Of a DNA stretch of 64,000 bases, positions 35,871 through 44,650 are shown piece after piece. Position 1 is the stretch's first letter. Each line of letters opens with the position of its first letter. The notes under the pieces were generated by a model. The model was not told where the DNA came from. It did not search any database and worked only from the letters and a program-made list of their open reading frames with translations. The position numbers and the translations under genes were made by a program. The DNA is from Motilimonas pumila (GTDB taxonomy: Bacteria > Pseudomonadota > Gammaproteobacteria > Enterobacterales > CBDFNC01): contig NZ_QZCH01000002.1 of NCBI RefSeq assembly GCF_003596335.1, forward strand, positions 124,001-188,000, given 5' to 3'.

Positions 35871-36434
35871 TTATCTGCGATACACCGGGATCAAGTCGCG
35901 GCTGCTGACATCCACCAGCCATCTTTGTTTGTCTTCAGGTGAAGCCAGTTTGATCTCAAAAAAGTGAATGCCTTTTTTGCTTTCAAGGGCTGCTTCAACC
36001 AGAAAACCTGGGTGTTTTTCTTGAACAATTTCAAGTGCCTGAATCATAGAGAAACCGTTGTTTTGAATTTCTTCTAATGCTTGAATTTCAGCCTGATCGT
36101 CTTCGTCTTTAAACCAACCAATCAGCGTATCGGATTGTTCGTCCACTAGGTCAAACGTCTCAGCGTCGTAAAACAAAATGGTTTTGGTGTTTTTATCCAA
36201 GTGAACCAGGGTGATTTTGTAAACGATGCGGTCGTTTTTATCATCCAGTTCAAAATCTGTAATGACACCCGTATAGTTAACGGTCGCAATTTCTAGCGCC
36301 TGCTTAGGACCTTGTTGACTGCGATTGGCAATCAATTGTGCGACCGCATCATCTTCGTGTGGATCGGCTAAAGCGCCATGGCTTAACAGCATAGCGGGGC
36401 CCAATAAACAGGCTGCCAATAGATGATGTTTCAT
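35871..36434 (-). CDS. Periplasmic PepSY-domain protein
   Basis: 187 aa with signal peptide ending ALA (about residue 23) and two PepSY-like repeats (ALEIATVNYTGVITDFELDD; IQALEIVQEKHPGFLVEAALE). PepSY proteins encoded with two-component systems often act as periplasmic sensors or inhibitors in metal or envelope-stress signalling. First gene of the operon with the regulator and kinase, divergent from the metal-transporter-like gene, which suggests a link between the two. Confidence 0.85.
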   Translation of the reverse strand: MKHHLLAACLLGPAMLLSHGALADPHEDDAVAQLIANRSQQGPKQALEIATVNYTGVITDFELDDKNDRIVYKITLVHLDKNTKTILFYDAETFDLVDEQSDTLIGWFKDEDDQAEIQALEEIQNNGFSMIQALEIVQEKHPGFLVEAALESKKGIHFFEIKLASPEDKQRWLVDVSSRDLIPVYRR

Positions 36435-36600
36435 ATAGCTTCCTTTAGACGAGTGAGACAGGAATTGTAGCTTGTCTTCGATAAATAGCGCTTTGCTTTT
36501 ATATTAACGATAATTTATCCAGTTGCCTACGTGCGAAGTTCAGTTTGTGATGATTCAATGCGGAAATTTTCACCAAATTAGTATGACCCAGTTCAAGTTT

Positions 36601-36615
36601 TGTTATATTATCACG
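36601..36615 (+). promoter_or_regulatory. Zur-like palindrome at the permease promoter
   Basis: TGTTATATTATCACG resembles the Zur operator core GTTATNNNATAAC, with one mismatch in the second half. It overlaps a possible -10 (TATATT at 36605) about 30 bp upstream of the fusion permease start. This would fit zinc-repressed expression, but the site was found by eye only. Confidence 0.4.
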
Positions 36616-36640
36616 TCCCAGTTTTTTGAGCCCAATTTCC

Positions 36641-38491
36641 ATGTTAGTTGCCTTCAGTATTTTAGCTCTGTTTCTTGGCCCACTTGCCTGCCAGCCTTTG
36701 CAGCAAAAGCGCGGCTGGTTTTCGCTGCTTGACGCTTTCATTTTTGTCACTATTACCGGGCTTGTCTTATTTCACATCTTGCCAGAGGCCTTGTATCACG
36801 GCGGCTTAATAGCCCTTGTGTTCTTGGCGGCGGGCTTATTTGGCCCCGGCATGATAGAAAAACACTTTCACGCCATTGCCAATAAAACCCACAACTTTAC
36901 TTTGCTATTTGGCGTGGGTGGTTTGGTATTACACGCGGTGACGGATGGCGGCGCGTTAGTGGTGAATGAGTCTCACACTGCTTGGTTATTAGCCTTAGGC
37001 GTGATCTTGCACCGCTTACCGGTTGGTTTGACCGTGTGGTGGCTATTAAAGCCTCAATATGGTCGCATGCTGCCATTGATGGTATTGCTGGCCATGGCCA
37101 TGGCGACAATTGCGGGCAGCTACTTTGGGCAACAGGTATTTCCTCACTTAAGCAGTCAGTGGATGGCGTGGTTTCAAGCCTTGGTTACTGGCTCAATATT
37201 GCATGTAGTATTTCATCGACCTTATCAAGATAAATCACAGCAAGGTTCTGAAGAGCAAGAGAAAAAAGCAGCCGGTATTGGCACTTTACTTGGCTTGGTT
37301 TGTTTGGCCGCCGTGTTGTTACCCCATTGGTTGGGTTATGTTTCCCATGACCATGTGCACCCGCAATCGATTTGGGACCGCACCCAAATGTGGCAACAAG
37401 CAGCGGCTGGAGAAGTGGCTGAACATGGCCGTGACACGGCGCTCGCCCTACAACGCTTTTTCAGTTTGGCTCTGCACAGTTCACCGGCGCTGCTGGTTGC
37501 GTATTTCTTAACCTATTGGCTGAATTTTATTCGCATGCCCTGGTTAGGGCTCAGGCACGTCAATCGCTCTGCGAGTAAGTTTGATAGCTTAAAAGGCGCA
37601 ATGTTAGGCTTATCGGTGCCTGTTTGCGTACCAGACGCGGCCAAAATGTACCAACAAATTCAGTCCCGTGGCGCTAGTCAAGTGTTTGCCTTGTCATTTC
37701 TTATTGCTGCTCCTGTGTTGAGCTTTGATGCGTTGATTTTGTCTTGGCCATTACTGGGCAGTCAATGGATTGTGCTGCGCTTAGCCTTGGCCCTGCTTAT
37801 GGTATTACTGATTGGCTTTTTGATGGGTTCTTGGTTACAACAACAGCAAGACGATCAGCTTCCTCAAGAACATATTCAGGATACTCAAGCTCAAGGCTCT
37901 CGTTTGGTTAATGCTTTTAAGCACAGCTATGAGCACCTATTAGACCATACCGCGCCTTGGGTTATTGTGGGTTGGACTGTCGCGGCTACTCTGGCGCCCA
38001 CCCCGGGTTGGCAGTTTTTTGCCGACCATTTATGGTTGCAAGTGCTACTGGTGATAGTACTGGCGTTTCCGTTGCACTTATGCGCAACGGGGCTCACTCC
38101 GATTGCTGCGGTATTACTGTTAATGGGGGTCTCTCCAGGGGCGATTATTGCGTTACTTTTAGTCGGGCCTACGATCAATTTACCTCTGCTGAGCTTTATT
38201 AAAGACAAAAAAGGCCAGTGGGTTGCGATTAGTTTAGCCTTGGCGATTTGCGCGGTGGCATTTGTGATGGCGATGTTGCTCAATCAATACACCGCAGTGA
38301 CGCCACTGCCTTGGTTAGAGCATGATCACAATTGGGCGCAGGAATGGTTGGAATATGTCTCGTTGGCATTAATATGTGTATTGTTTGCGGTGTCGTTATT
38401 TAAAAGAGGAGCGCGGGCGTTTTTGGCTGAGTTATTACCGGCTAGCCTATTAGCGAAAAAGCATCATCATGAGCATCACCACCATCATTAA
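36641..38491 (+). CDS. ZIP-like/YraQ-type permease fusion with histidine tail
   Basis: 616 aa from ATG 36641 (TTG 36626 possible). The N-terminal third has ZIP-like helices and His motifs (LVLFHILPEALYHGG; LHRLPVGLTVWW; the usual HNxPEG is reduced to HRLPVG). The C-terminal part resembles the ArsP_1/YraQ permease family (LGLSVPVCVPDAAKMY; a second half with LCATGLTPIAAVLL). The protein ends in HHHEHHHHH. Around fifteen membrane helices expected. Likely a metal or metal-complex transporter in the inner membrane; direction unknown. Divergent from the PepSY two-component operon; overlaps the next gene by 23 bp. Confidence 0.75.
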   Translation: MLVAFSILALFLGPLACQPLQQKRGWFSLLDAFIFVTITGLVLFHILPEALYHGGLIALVFLAAGLFGPGMIEKHFHAIANKTHNFTLLFGVGGLVLHAVTDGGALVVNESHTAWLLALGVILHRLPVGLTVWWLLKPQYGRMLPLMVLLAMAMATIAGSYFGQQVFPHLSSQWMAWFQALVTGSILHVVFHRPYQDKSQQGSEEQEKKAAGIGTLLGLVCLAAVLLPHWLGYVSHDHVHPQSIWDRTQMWQQAAAGEVAEHGRDTALALQRFFSLALHSSPALLVAYFLTYWLNFIRMPWLGLRHVNRSASKFDSLKGAMLGLSVPVCVPDAAKMYQQIQSRGASQVFALSFLIAAPVLSFDALILSWPLLGSQWIVLRLALALLMVLLIGFLMGSWLQQQQDDQLPQEHIQDTQAQGSRLVNAFKHSYEHLLDHTAPWVIVGWTVAATLAPTPGWQFFADHLWLQVLLVIVLAFPLHLCATGLTPIAAVLLLMGVSPGAIIALLLVGPTINLPLLSFIKDKKGQWVAISLALAICAVAFVMAMLLNQYTAVTPLPWLEHDHNWAQEWLEYVSLALICVLFAVSLFKRGARAFLAELLPASLLAKKHHHEHHHHH

Positions 38492-38969
38492 GAAGTTTGC
38501 AGTATTACTTTGCTTGGTTTGTTTTGCGGCGCCCAGTTGGGCCACTGAAGTGGACAAGGTGCTAGTATCTAAAAGCGATCGCACCTTGTACTTGCTTGAT
38601 GGCGAGAGAGTGGTGCAGCAATACCAAATTTCGCTGGGGAAACGTCCCGAAGGCCATAAGAAGTGGCGCGGCGATAAACGCACTCCAGAGGGCGTTTACA
38701 CGTTGGATTTTAGAAATCCTGAGAGTAAGTTCTTTCGTTCAATTCATATCAATTACCCTAACCAAGCCGATTTAGCGTATGCCCGTGAAAAAGGCTACAA
38801 CCCTGGCGGAGCCATTTTTATACACGGTTTGCCCAATGGCAAAGGTCATTTGATAGATAAATATCATGGCCAAGATTGGACCGACGGTTGCATCGCTTTA
38901 TTGAACAACCATATGTGGGAAATTTGGAACTTGGTTAAAGACGGAACCACGATAGAAATACGCCCTTAA
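38469..38969 (+). CDS. L,D-transpeptidase (YkuD family)
   Basis: 166 aa; signal peptide ends SWA (about residue 25). YkuD catalytic domain with the conserved His (FIHGLPNG) and nucleophile motif DWTDGCIAL, where the Cys of TDGC forms the thioacyl intermediate. Small single-domain member without LysM. It should form 3-3 cross-links in peptidoglycan or hydrolyse them (DpaA-like). The start lies inside the His-tail region of the permease gene, so expression is probably translationally coupled. Confidence 0.9.
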   Translation: MSITTIIKKFAVLLCLVCFAAPSWATEVDKVLVSKSDRTLYLLDGERVVQQYQISLGKRPEGHKKWRGDKRTPEGVYTLDFRNPESKFFRSIHINYPNQADLAYAREKGYNPGGAIFIHGLPNGKGHLIDKYHGQDWTDGCIALLNNHMWEIWNLVKDGTTIEIRP

Positions 38970-38983
38970 CTAAGCTTGATAAG

Positions 38984-39235
38984 TTAGAACAGATCACCTT
39001 GCGGGTTATCGCCTTTGGGCTGCTTAGCCAGTTCTGCCGCACGTTTTGCTCGCAGTTTTCGTAACAAGCGTTGACGGCATAAACGTAACACTTCTTTTTG
39101 CTGTGCTGGCGATAAATTCATCCAGTTAAACCTTTCATCTCGGCTACGCATGCAGCCCAAGCAGTAGCCTCGGCTGTCTGTTTGGCAGATACCGCGGCAC
39201 GGGCTTTGTAGGTTGAAAAACTCTAACTGTTCCAT
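38984..39235 (-). CDS. DUF1289 family cysteine-motif protein
   Basis: 83 aa with the family pattern PCRGICQTD..GYCLGCMRSRDE (four Cys, probably metal-binding) and RFNWMNLSPAQQKEVL. The C-terminus is basic. This is the small YdhL-type conserved protein of proteobacteria; function unknown. Convergent with the transpeptidase gene. Confidence 0.88.
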   Translation of the reverse strand: MEQLEFFNLQSPCRGICQTDSRGYCLGCMRSRDERFNWMNLSPAQQKEVLRLCRQRLLRKLRAKRAAELAKQPKGDNPQGDLF

Positions 39236-39312
39236 GTTTCTAACATAGCAGCTATTGGCGGAAAAATGAACGCCGGGTGTTTGCTTGGGCTTAACTTGGT
39301 TTAGTTTCGCGG

Positions 39313-39945
39313 TTAACTCGCCGTTACCTCACTGTTGAACGTAAAGCCAGCCTGCTGTAAACATTCAATCACTTGCTTAATACCTTGTACTTGCTGAGCT
39401 TGAACGCCCAGACTGGCGGCAGCCTCCACGTTGGTTTTATTGTCGTCTAAGAATAATACTCGCTCAGGTACCGTGTTCAGTTGCGCCAGCACGTATTTAA
39501 ACCCAGCTAAGTCTGGTTTTGCCAAGCCAATCAAGTGAGAAGCAAAAGCGTGTTTTACTGTGTCTGCTAAAGCCATTTCTTGCATTAACCTTGGCCAATG
39601 TTCACCGTTAGTATTGGAGTAAATAGCGGTGTTCACCTGTGAACCAAGCTGCTCAAGCATGACTAAACTGCCATCAAACAATGGTCCAGGCCAACGAGTG
39701 AACTCATCAATAAAGGCATCAATTGACGTTTTGAGTTGGAATTGCTCGAGGGTAAATTGAGCAAACTCAGTCACGCTGGCTTTCCCTGTTTCATAGTTAC
39801 GTACGACTTCTGAAATGCCCCATTCATGCAATATTGGCTGTTGTGATGGGTCGTTAAACCATTCTGGTTTAAACGGCAGACCGTTGAGTTGTACCAATAC
39901 GCCGCCTAAATCAAATAACACCCAGTCTATGTCGTCTTTGTTCAC
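39313..39945 (-). CDS. HAD-superfamily hydrolase
   Basis: 211 aa from GTG 39945, preceded by GGAGA; the frame continues 9 codons upstream without a better site. Motif I DLGGVLVQL (the second Asp replaced by Gly-Gly as in YihX/epoxide-hydrolase-like HADs), motif II YSNTNGEHW, motif III KPDLAGFK and motif IV LFLDDNKTNVEAA. Resembles HAD-IA glucose-1-phosphatase-type enzymes. Substrate not predictable. Confidence 0.88.
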   Translation of the reverse strand: MNKDDIDWVLFDLGGVLVQLNGLPFKPEWFNDPSQQPILHEWGISEVVRNYETGKASVTEFAQFTLEQFQLKTSIDAFIDEFTRWPGPLFDGSLVMLEQLGSQVNTAIYSNTNGEHWPRLMQEMALADTVKHAFASHLIGLAKPDLAGFKYVLAQLNTVPERVLFLDDNKTNVEAAASLGVQAQQVQGIKQVIECLQQAGFTFNSEVTAS

Positions 39946-39970
39946 CGTGTCTCCTTTGTCTTTTAGAACC

Positions 39971-40003
39971 AAAAACGGCGCAAACAGTCACCCGTGTGCG
40001 CCG
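39971..40003 (-). terminator. Terminator after yceI
   Basis: On the minus strand CGGCGCA (39997-40003) pairs with TGCGCCG (39976-39982), followed by TTTTT. It lies 30 bp after the yceI stop codon. Confidence 0.8.
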
Positions 40004-40032
40004 CACAATACTCTGCTTGATGCAGGCGTATT

Positions 40033-40611
40033 TTATTGTTTTATGCCTTCGATATGGAGGTCCATGTGCACGCTGGCAGCTTGTGGTCCCAGATCTTTAT
40101 CAATGCCAAAATCTTTCATTAAAAAGCTGGTTGAGCCTTCAAAGCCGGCGCGGTAACCCCCCCACGGATCTTGGCCTTCACCGACTTTGGTGACGTCAAT
40201 GACAATATCTTTTGTGACGCCGCGCAGTGTCAGTTTGCCATAAAGTTTACCTGTTTCACCATCAGTTGACTCAAATTTGTCGCTGACAAAGCTGGCTTTG
40301 GGATACTTGTCCACGGCTAAAAAGTCATTGCCGCGAATATGTTTGTCGCGCTCTGCATGATTGGAGTTGACGCTCTTAGTATCGATTTCAACCGCTACTT
40401 TTGCAGCGCTTGGGTTGCTCTTGTCATAGCTGAACTCACCGCTAAAGGTATCAAATCGACCTAGCAGCCAGCTGTATCCTAAGTGGTTCACTTTAAAGTT
40501 AATTGACGCGTGAGCGCCGCGAGTATCGATAGCATAATCGGCAGCCATGGCTGGCAGTGCGGTTGCAAAGCTGGCGGTAGAAATCAGCGCGGCAGCGAAA
40601 ATCTTTTTCAT
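40033..40611 (-). CDS. yceI: YceI-family periplasmic lipid-binding protein
   Basis: 192 aa with signal peptide ending AMA. YceI lipocalin-like barrel: YAIDTRGAHASINFKVNHLGYSWLLGRF spans the family's opening strands, then RGNDFLAVDKYPKASFVS and TLRGVTKDIVIDV. These proteins bind polyisoprenoids or amides in the periplasm. Directly downstream (19 bp) of the cytochrome b561 gene, reproducing the classical yceJ-yceI operon. Confidence 0.94.
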   Translation of the reverse strand: MKKIFAAALISTASFATALPAMAADYAIDTRGAHASINFKVNHLGYSWLLGRFDTFSGEFSYDKSNPSAAKVAVEIDTKSVNSNHAERDKHIRGNDFLAVDKYPKASFVSDKFESTDGETGKLYGKLTLRGVTKDIVIDVTKVGEGQDPWGGYRAGFEGSTSFLMKDFGIDKDLGPQAASVHMDLHIEGIKQ

Positions 40612-40630
40612 GTGTAGGGTTCCTTGTTAT

Positions 40631-41179
40631 TTATTTTACTGGTTTTAGCATGCGTTTAAGGGTGTTGTCTTTATCAACAAAGTGATGTTTCAAAGCGGCT
40701 AAGCCATGGCCTGAAGCAATAATGATCAGTGCCCAAGCTGCATATTCATGCACCAAGCCGGCAATATCTTCTTGTTGCGGTATATCGGTGACAAGTGCCG
40801 GGATCTCAATCATAGAAAACATCAAAATAGGGCGGCCATCTGCGGTAGAAATCAGGTAGCCTGAAACCATAATGACAAACAGCAATACATAGATAGCGCC
40901 ATGACCAAGCTTCGCGCCCAGCTTTTCAAGAGCATGATGCTGACTAGGCGATGCCGGTTGAACCGACATTAAGCGCCATACTAAGCGGAACATCATTACC
41001 AGAAACAACGTCAAGCCAACGCTTTTGTGCCACATAGGTGCGGTTTGGTACCAGCTCGAGTAGTAACTGAGGTCTATCATCCATAGGCCAACGGCGAACA
41101 AGCCTACGACCACCACGGCGACGAGCCAATGTATGGTGATGGCAACCAAGCCATACCCTTGGGAAGTATTGCGCAACAT
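40631..41179 (-). CDS. yceJ: Cytochrome b561 (YceJ type)
   Basis: 182 aa with four membrane helices (WLVAVVVVGLFAVGLWMI; VGLTLFLVMMFRLVW; AIYVLLFVIMVSGYLIS; YAAWALIIIASGHGLAAL). The helical His residues (AITIHWLVA, WHKSVGL, LGHGAIY, VHEYAAW) are the expected haem b ligands. It probably moves electrons between the quinone pool and the YceI ligand or oxygen species. First gene of the yceJ-yceI operon. Confidence 0.92.
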   Translation of the reverse strand: MLRNTSQGYGLVAITIHWLVAVVVVGLFAVGLWMIDLSYYSSWYQTAPMWHKSVGLTLFLVMMFRLVWRLMSVQPASPSQHHALEKLGAKLGHGAIYVLLFVIMVSGYLISTADGRPILMFSMIEIPALVTDIPQQEDIAGLVHEYAAWALIIIASGHGLAALKHHFVDKDNTLKRMLKPVK

Positions 41180-41285
41180 CTATTGTTTCCTTCGTGCTAA
41201 CATATAGCCTAATCGCTACATCATTACCTAAAAAACAATAGAACAAAAGAGGATTATATTAGATATTTTGTTCTAAAAATTAGAA

Positions 41286-41312
41286 TCAAAAAAGGCTTCC
41301 TGCGGAAGCCTT
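41286..41312 (-). terminator. Terminator of the small lipoprotein gene
   Basis: AAGGCTTCC (41292-41300) pairs with GGAAGCCTT (41304-41312) around TGC; on the minus strand six Ts follow. It ends the gene at 41330. Confidence 0.88.
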
Positions 41313-41329
41313 ACTGATACGTATGACGT

Positions 41330-41578
41330 TTAGCTTTCTGATGGCGTTAAAAAGCCGCGACAAAGCGTTGGGTTTACGTCACGGCGAGTCAATTCTTCGA
41401 ACGCAAGTAATACTTGCTCATCACTGCTGCCTTTGTTTACCAATACTTCACACAGTTCTCGTTCAGGAAGCGTTTTGATCATTTGTGGCGTGATATCGGC
41501 TGCGCTTTCTACTTTTTCAGTGTTTGCACAAGCCGCTAAGGCGAGCACAATAGGTAAAGCTAAAATGGTTCTTTTCAT
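41330..41578 (-). CDS. Small lipoprotein
   Basis: 82 aa; lipoprotein signal peptide with LAAC lipobox (Cys17), then a short helical domain (TLPERELCEVLVNKGSSDEQVLLAFEELTRR) with two more Cys that may form a disulfide. No recognised family. Residue +2 is Ala, consistent with outer-membrane sorting. Stand-alone with its own terminator, divergent from the porin gene. Confidence 0.75.
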   Translation of the reverse strand: MKRTILALPIVLALAACANTEKVESAADITPQMIKTLPERELCEVLVNKGSSDEQVLLAFEELTRRDVNPTLCRGFLTPSES

Positions 41579-41965
41579 TCTAATTTCCTGTTTTTAAATT
41601 GTTTTTAAATTGTTTTTTAAGTGAAGGGTGAAAGCAGAAAAGCCTGCCAATTTATAAAACGGAAATCCCTCTCTCTTGACAGCGAGTCCTGCTGCAAAAC
41701 CATTCTCGAAGTCTGAACCTGAACGTAAGCTGAACAGCCATTAAGAAAACTTAAGGTAGTGATATGTTTGCTATAAGGAGCGCAAATTTAGTTTAACAAT
41801 CTTGAGGGGTTGAAAAATAAAGCATAAATTACTGCTTGAATTAGGCAGAAGCCTTCTTCATGGATGAGAAAGCTTCACCTAAAGATAATTATTAAGCTGA
41901 GCGTTAAGGCCTACCAAGCAATTAGCCGCACAGCATTAACAAGTATTACTTCTAGGAGTTCATCC
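41579..41965. other. Upstream region of the porin gene (387 bp)
   Basis: No gene or confident operator seen. The frame of the porin is open for 34 codons upstream (from 41864), but the sequence there lacks signal-peptide or conserved character. A run of T-rich repeats (TTTTTAAATTG) lies at 41590-41620 next to the lipoprotein start. Confidence 0.4.
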
Positions 41966-43348
41966 ATGAAAAAAGGTTCAAACTTTTTTAAATTAAATTC
42001 CATCGGTGCTGCGGTTATTGCCGCTGTTGCCGGTTTAGGTATGACTGCTGCCCCAGCTGTACAAGCTGAAGGCGCCAATCAGTTCTTAGACGACTCTTCT
42101 CTTTCTGGTGGCTTATACCTTTGGGATCGTAACCGTGACCGTTTAGACGCGCCAGACGGTGATTTTCAAACGAACCTATCCCACACAACTATCAACGCTA
42201 ACTTAGACTTCACTTCAGGCTACGCCTATGACGTGATTGGTGTTGACCTTGGTGTTTTCTTTGCTGCAGATTTACGCAATGACGGCGACCCGCACCATGA
42301 AATGTCTTTCTTCCCTGGTTCAAACAACCCTTGGGATATTGACTGGAGCCAATCTAAAGCTGACTCTGGCGCATCTATTTATAAAGCCGCAGTAAAAGTA
42401 AAAGGCGGCCCAGCATGGGCTAAAGCCGGTTACTTCCAGCCTTCTGGTCCTGGTGTAATGGGTGTTAACTGGTCATTTATGCCGGGTACTTACCTAGGTG
42501 GTGAAGCCGGCGTAAGCATGAACGGTTTTGAGTTTGCGACAGCATACGCTTCTGAATACAAAGCGCCATGGTACAAAGATACCTACGGCTTTAAGATGAA
42601 TGATGGCCAAACAGACGTTGATTACATGTGGTCTGTGGGTGGTCGTTACACGTTCGATTTTGGCACGTCAGTAGAAGTTGCTTACGGTGAGTCACAAGAT
42701 TACCTTACTAACGCGCACTTTAAAGCCAAGCACAACATGACAGTGCGTCAAGATGACAGCTTGTACCTTACTTATCAGTTATACATGATGTCTGACGTAA
42801 ACAGCCATGATAATGAAAATGAAAACTTCGATGGCAATGCCTACCAGCATTACCTAGGTGCGCGTTGGAACACGGGCCCTTACACTGTGAAAGCAGAAGG
42901 TCTATACACGAAAGCACCGCAAAGTGAATCTTACCATCAAGGCCAATTCGCTTACCGTATGACCAGTGCTTACGGCGGTTCTAATGGTGCGTACGAACCA
43001 TGGTGGGACGCGCGTTCTGACTGGAACCATGATGAAGAGAAAGCGGTATTTGTTGGCTTATGGCGTGACCTAAGCGACTTGGGTGCGAAAGGCTGGAGCG
43101 TGGGTGCTTCTTACGCTTACGGTTGGGGCGGTGAGTCAATCACAACCACAGAAGAACTGCGTGAAGAAGCTTATAACCTAGATATCGCGTACACGGTACC
43201 TGAAGGCTCTTTCAAAGGCACGACAGCTAAGCTGCATTACACTGACTACAACAACAAGTCTAATGAGCCAAGCTGGGCTGGCTTTAAGAATGCGTTCCAA
43301 GATGAGCAAGATCTTAAGCTAATGCTGATTGTACCTTTCTCACTATAA
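41966..43348 (+). CDS. OprD-family outer-membrane porin
   Basis: 460 aa from ATG 41966 with TAGGAG in front. A long signal peptide ends VQA. The mature protein starts EGANQFLDDSSLSGGLYLWDRNRDR, matching OprD/chitoporin-type barrels, and shows strand pairs such as AKAGYFQPSGPGVMGVNW and KAEGLYTKAPQSESY; it ends LIVPFSL. Such 18-stranded porins admit specific sugars or amino acids; ChiP-like function is possible but unproven. Codon usage looks adapted to high expression. Strong terminator follows. Confidence 0.88.
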   Translation: MKKGSNFFKLNSIGAAVIAAVAGLGMTAAPAVQAEGANQFLDDSSLSGGLYLWDRNRDRLDAPDGDFQTNLSHTTINANLDFTSGYAYDVIGVDLGVFFAADLRNDGDPHHEMSFFPGSNNPWDIDWSQSKADSGASIYKAAVKVKGGPAWAKAGYFQPSGPGVMGVNWSFMPGTYLGGEAGVSMNGFEFATAYASEYKAPWYKDTYGFKMNDGQTDVDYMWSVGGRYTFDFGTSVEVAYGESQDYLTNAHFKAKHNMTVRQDDSLYLTYQLYMMSDVNSHDNENENFDGNAYQHYLGARWNTGPYTVKAEGLYTKAPQSESYHQGQFAYRMTSAYGGSNGAYEPWWDARSDWNHDEEKAVFVGLWRDLSDLGAKGWSVGASYAYGWGGESITTTEELREEAYNLDIAYTVPEGSFKGTTAKLHYTDYNNKSNEPSWAGFKNAFQDEQDLKLMLIVPFSL

Positions 43349-43394
43349 GAGAATATGCAATCGTAAATAATTTCCATGTTTGATGGAAATCTTG

Positions 43395-43424
43395 AGCCAG
43401 TCAGCCTTGCTGACTGGCTTTTTT
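43395..43424 (+). terminator. Terminator of the porin gene
   Basis: AGCCAGTCAGC (43395-43405) pairs perfectly with GCTGACTGGCT (43409-43419) around CTT, followed by TTTTT. Confidence 0.93.
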
Positions 43425-43685
43425 GTTTGGCTGATTACCCACTTTTTAATGCACGTGTTTAGGCGACCGCGATAAGTAGCGATTGTGGCTAAAAAGAAGC
43501 CTGATATTAGTGCGAAATTGAGTGTTTAATACTGGATTTATCCGTAATATTTAAGATAATTGAGTGATTAATCAGAGCAGGTTAGGTTTTTGTGGTTTGT
43601 GCCCTGAACTTTTCGCTACGTCTCTCTATTTTTCCTCTAGAATAAATGAGTTACTGATTTTAGATTGAGTCCATTAGGCGAGTTT

Positions 43686-44624
43686 ATGTCCCGAATTCTT
43701 AATATTACCAATGGTGACCACGCGGTTGATGTTATGCGAGCGGCCCATATCGAAGGTGATTTTTTACCCTGGCGAGACGTGTTGCATGAAGGTCCCGTTC
43801 CTGATCTTCCTTTACCGGCACTAGCAGAAGTTCGTGCCGAGTACATTGCATCTATGGGCTGGGCTTATTACCCAGAAGTCATCAATAGCTTTCGTACCCG
43901 TGATTTTCAGCTACAACGACTGAGTTATTACAAACAGATTAACTTGTGGTTTGAAGGGGACTTATACGATCAATTGCAATTGGTGCAAATTCTCAACTGG
44001 TTACATCATTACCAGCAAAAGCTCCCCAAAGTCACGCTAGCGTTTGCGCCGGGCTATTTATCGGAATACAGCGCTGCGGAGTTGCATCAGTTACAAGCTA
44101 ACAGCGTACCTTTGATGCCGCAAATGCTGATATCTGCCAATCAAGTATGGCAGGCCTTCACAGGCGGAAAACCGGAATTATTGGTTGATTGTCTCACCTC
44201 AGATCTTTCTAGCCTGCCGCAATTACACGATGCATTAAAACGTTTACTGCAAGAGTTCCCAAGCCAAAGCACTGGCTTAAACCTGACGCAGACCACTATT
44301 TTACAACTCGTACAACAACAGAGCTTGGATTGTAAAACGGCATTTAGCGGCTACCAACAGCAGGAAGCTTACCGTTTTATGACTGACTTGGTGTTTATGG
44401 CAAGAGTCAAACAGCTGGCTCAATATGGCTTGATTACTCCAGCGGATGTCGATTGGTCAACGGAGTTGAGTTTAACCACTTTGGGTCATGATGTGTTAGC
44501 CGGTCAGCAGCATTTAAGTAAGCTGGTGAAGTTTGATTTCTGGCTTGGCGGCGCTCATTTTAATCACGAAAAGTGGTGGCAGTGGCACGAGCAAGACCAG
44601 TGCCTGCACATTTGTTCAGCTTAA
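43686..44624 (+). CDS. DUF1835 domain protein
   Basis: 312 aa from ATG 43686 (MSRILNITNGD; the frame is open 7 codons upstream). The N-terminal half has the DUF1835 pattern HIEGDFLPWRDVLHEGPVPD and LWFEGDLYDQLQLVQILNWL. The C-terminal half resembles DUF3658-like helical sequence. No signal peptide or membrane segment. Function unknown; typically a single gene in diverse bacteria. About 50% of surface residues Gln-rich stretches suggest a soluble cytosolic protein. Confidence 0.72.
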   Translation: MSRILNITNGDHAVDVMRAAHIEGDFLPWRDVLHEGPVPDLPLPALAEVRAEYIASMGWAYYPEVINSFRTRDFQLQRLSYYKQINLWFEGDLYDQLQLVQILNWLHHYQQKLPKVTLAFAPGYLSEYSAAELHQLQANSVPLMPQMLISANQVWQAFTGGKPELLVDCLTSDLSSLPQLHDALKRLLQEFPSQSTGLNLTQTTILQLVQQQSLDCKTAFSGYQQQEAYRFMTDLVFMARVKQLAQYGLITPADVDWSTELSLTTLGHDVLAGQQHLSKLVKFDFWLGGAHFNHEKWWQWHEQDQCLHICSA

Positions 44625-44650
44625 ACCAAGTGAGTTGAAAGGTCGCTTAG

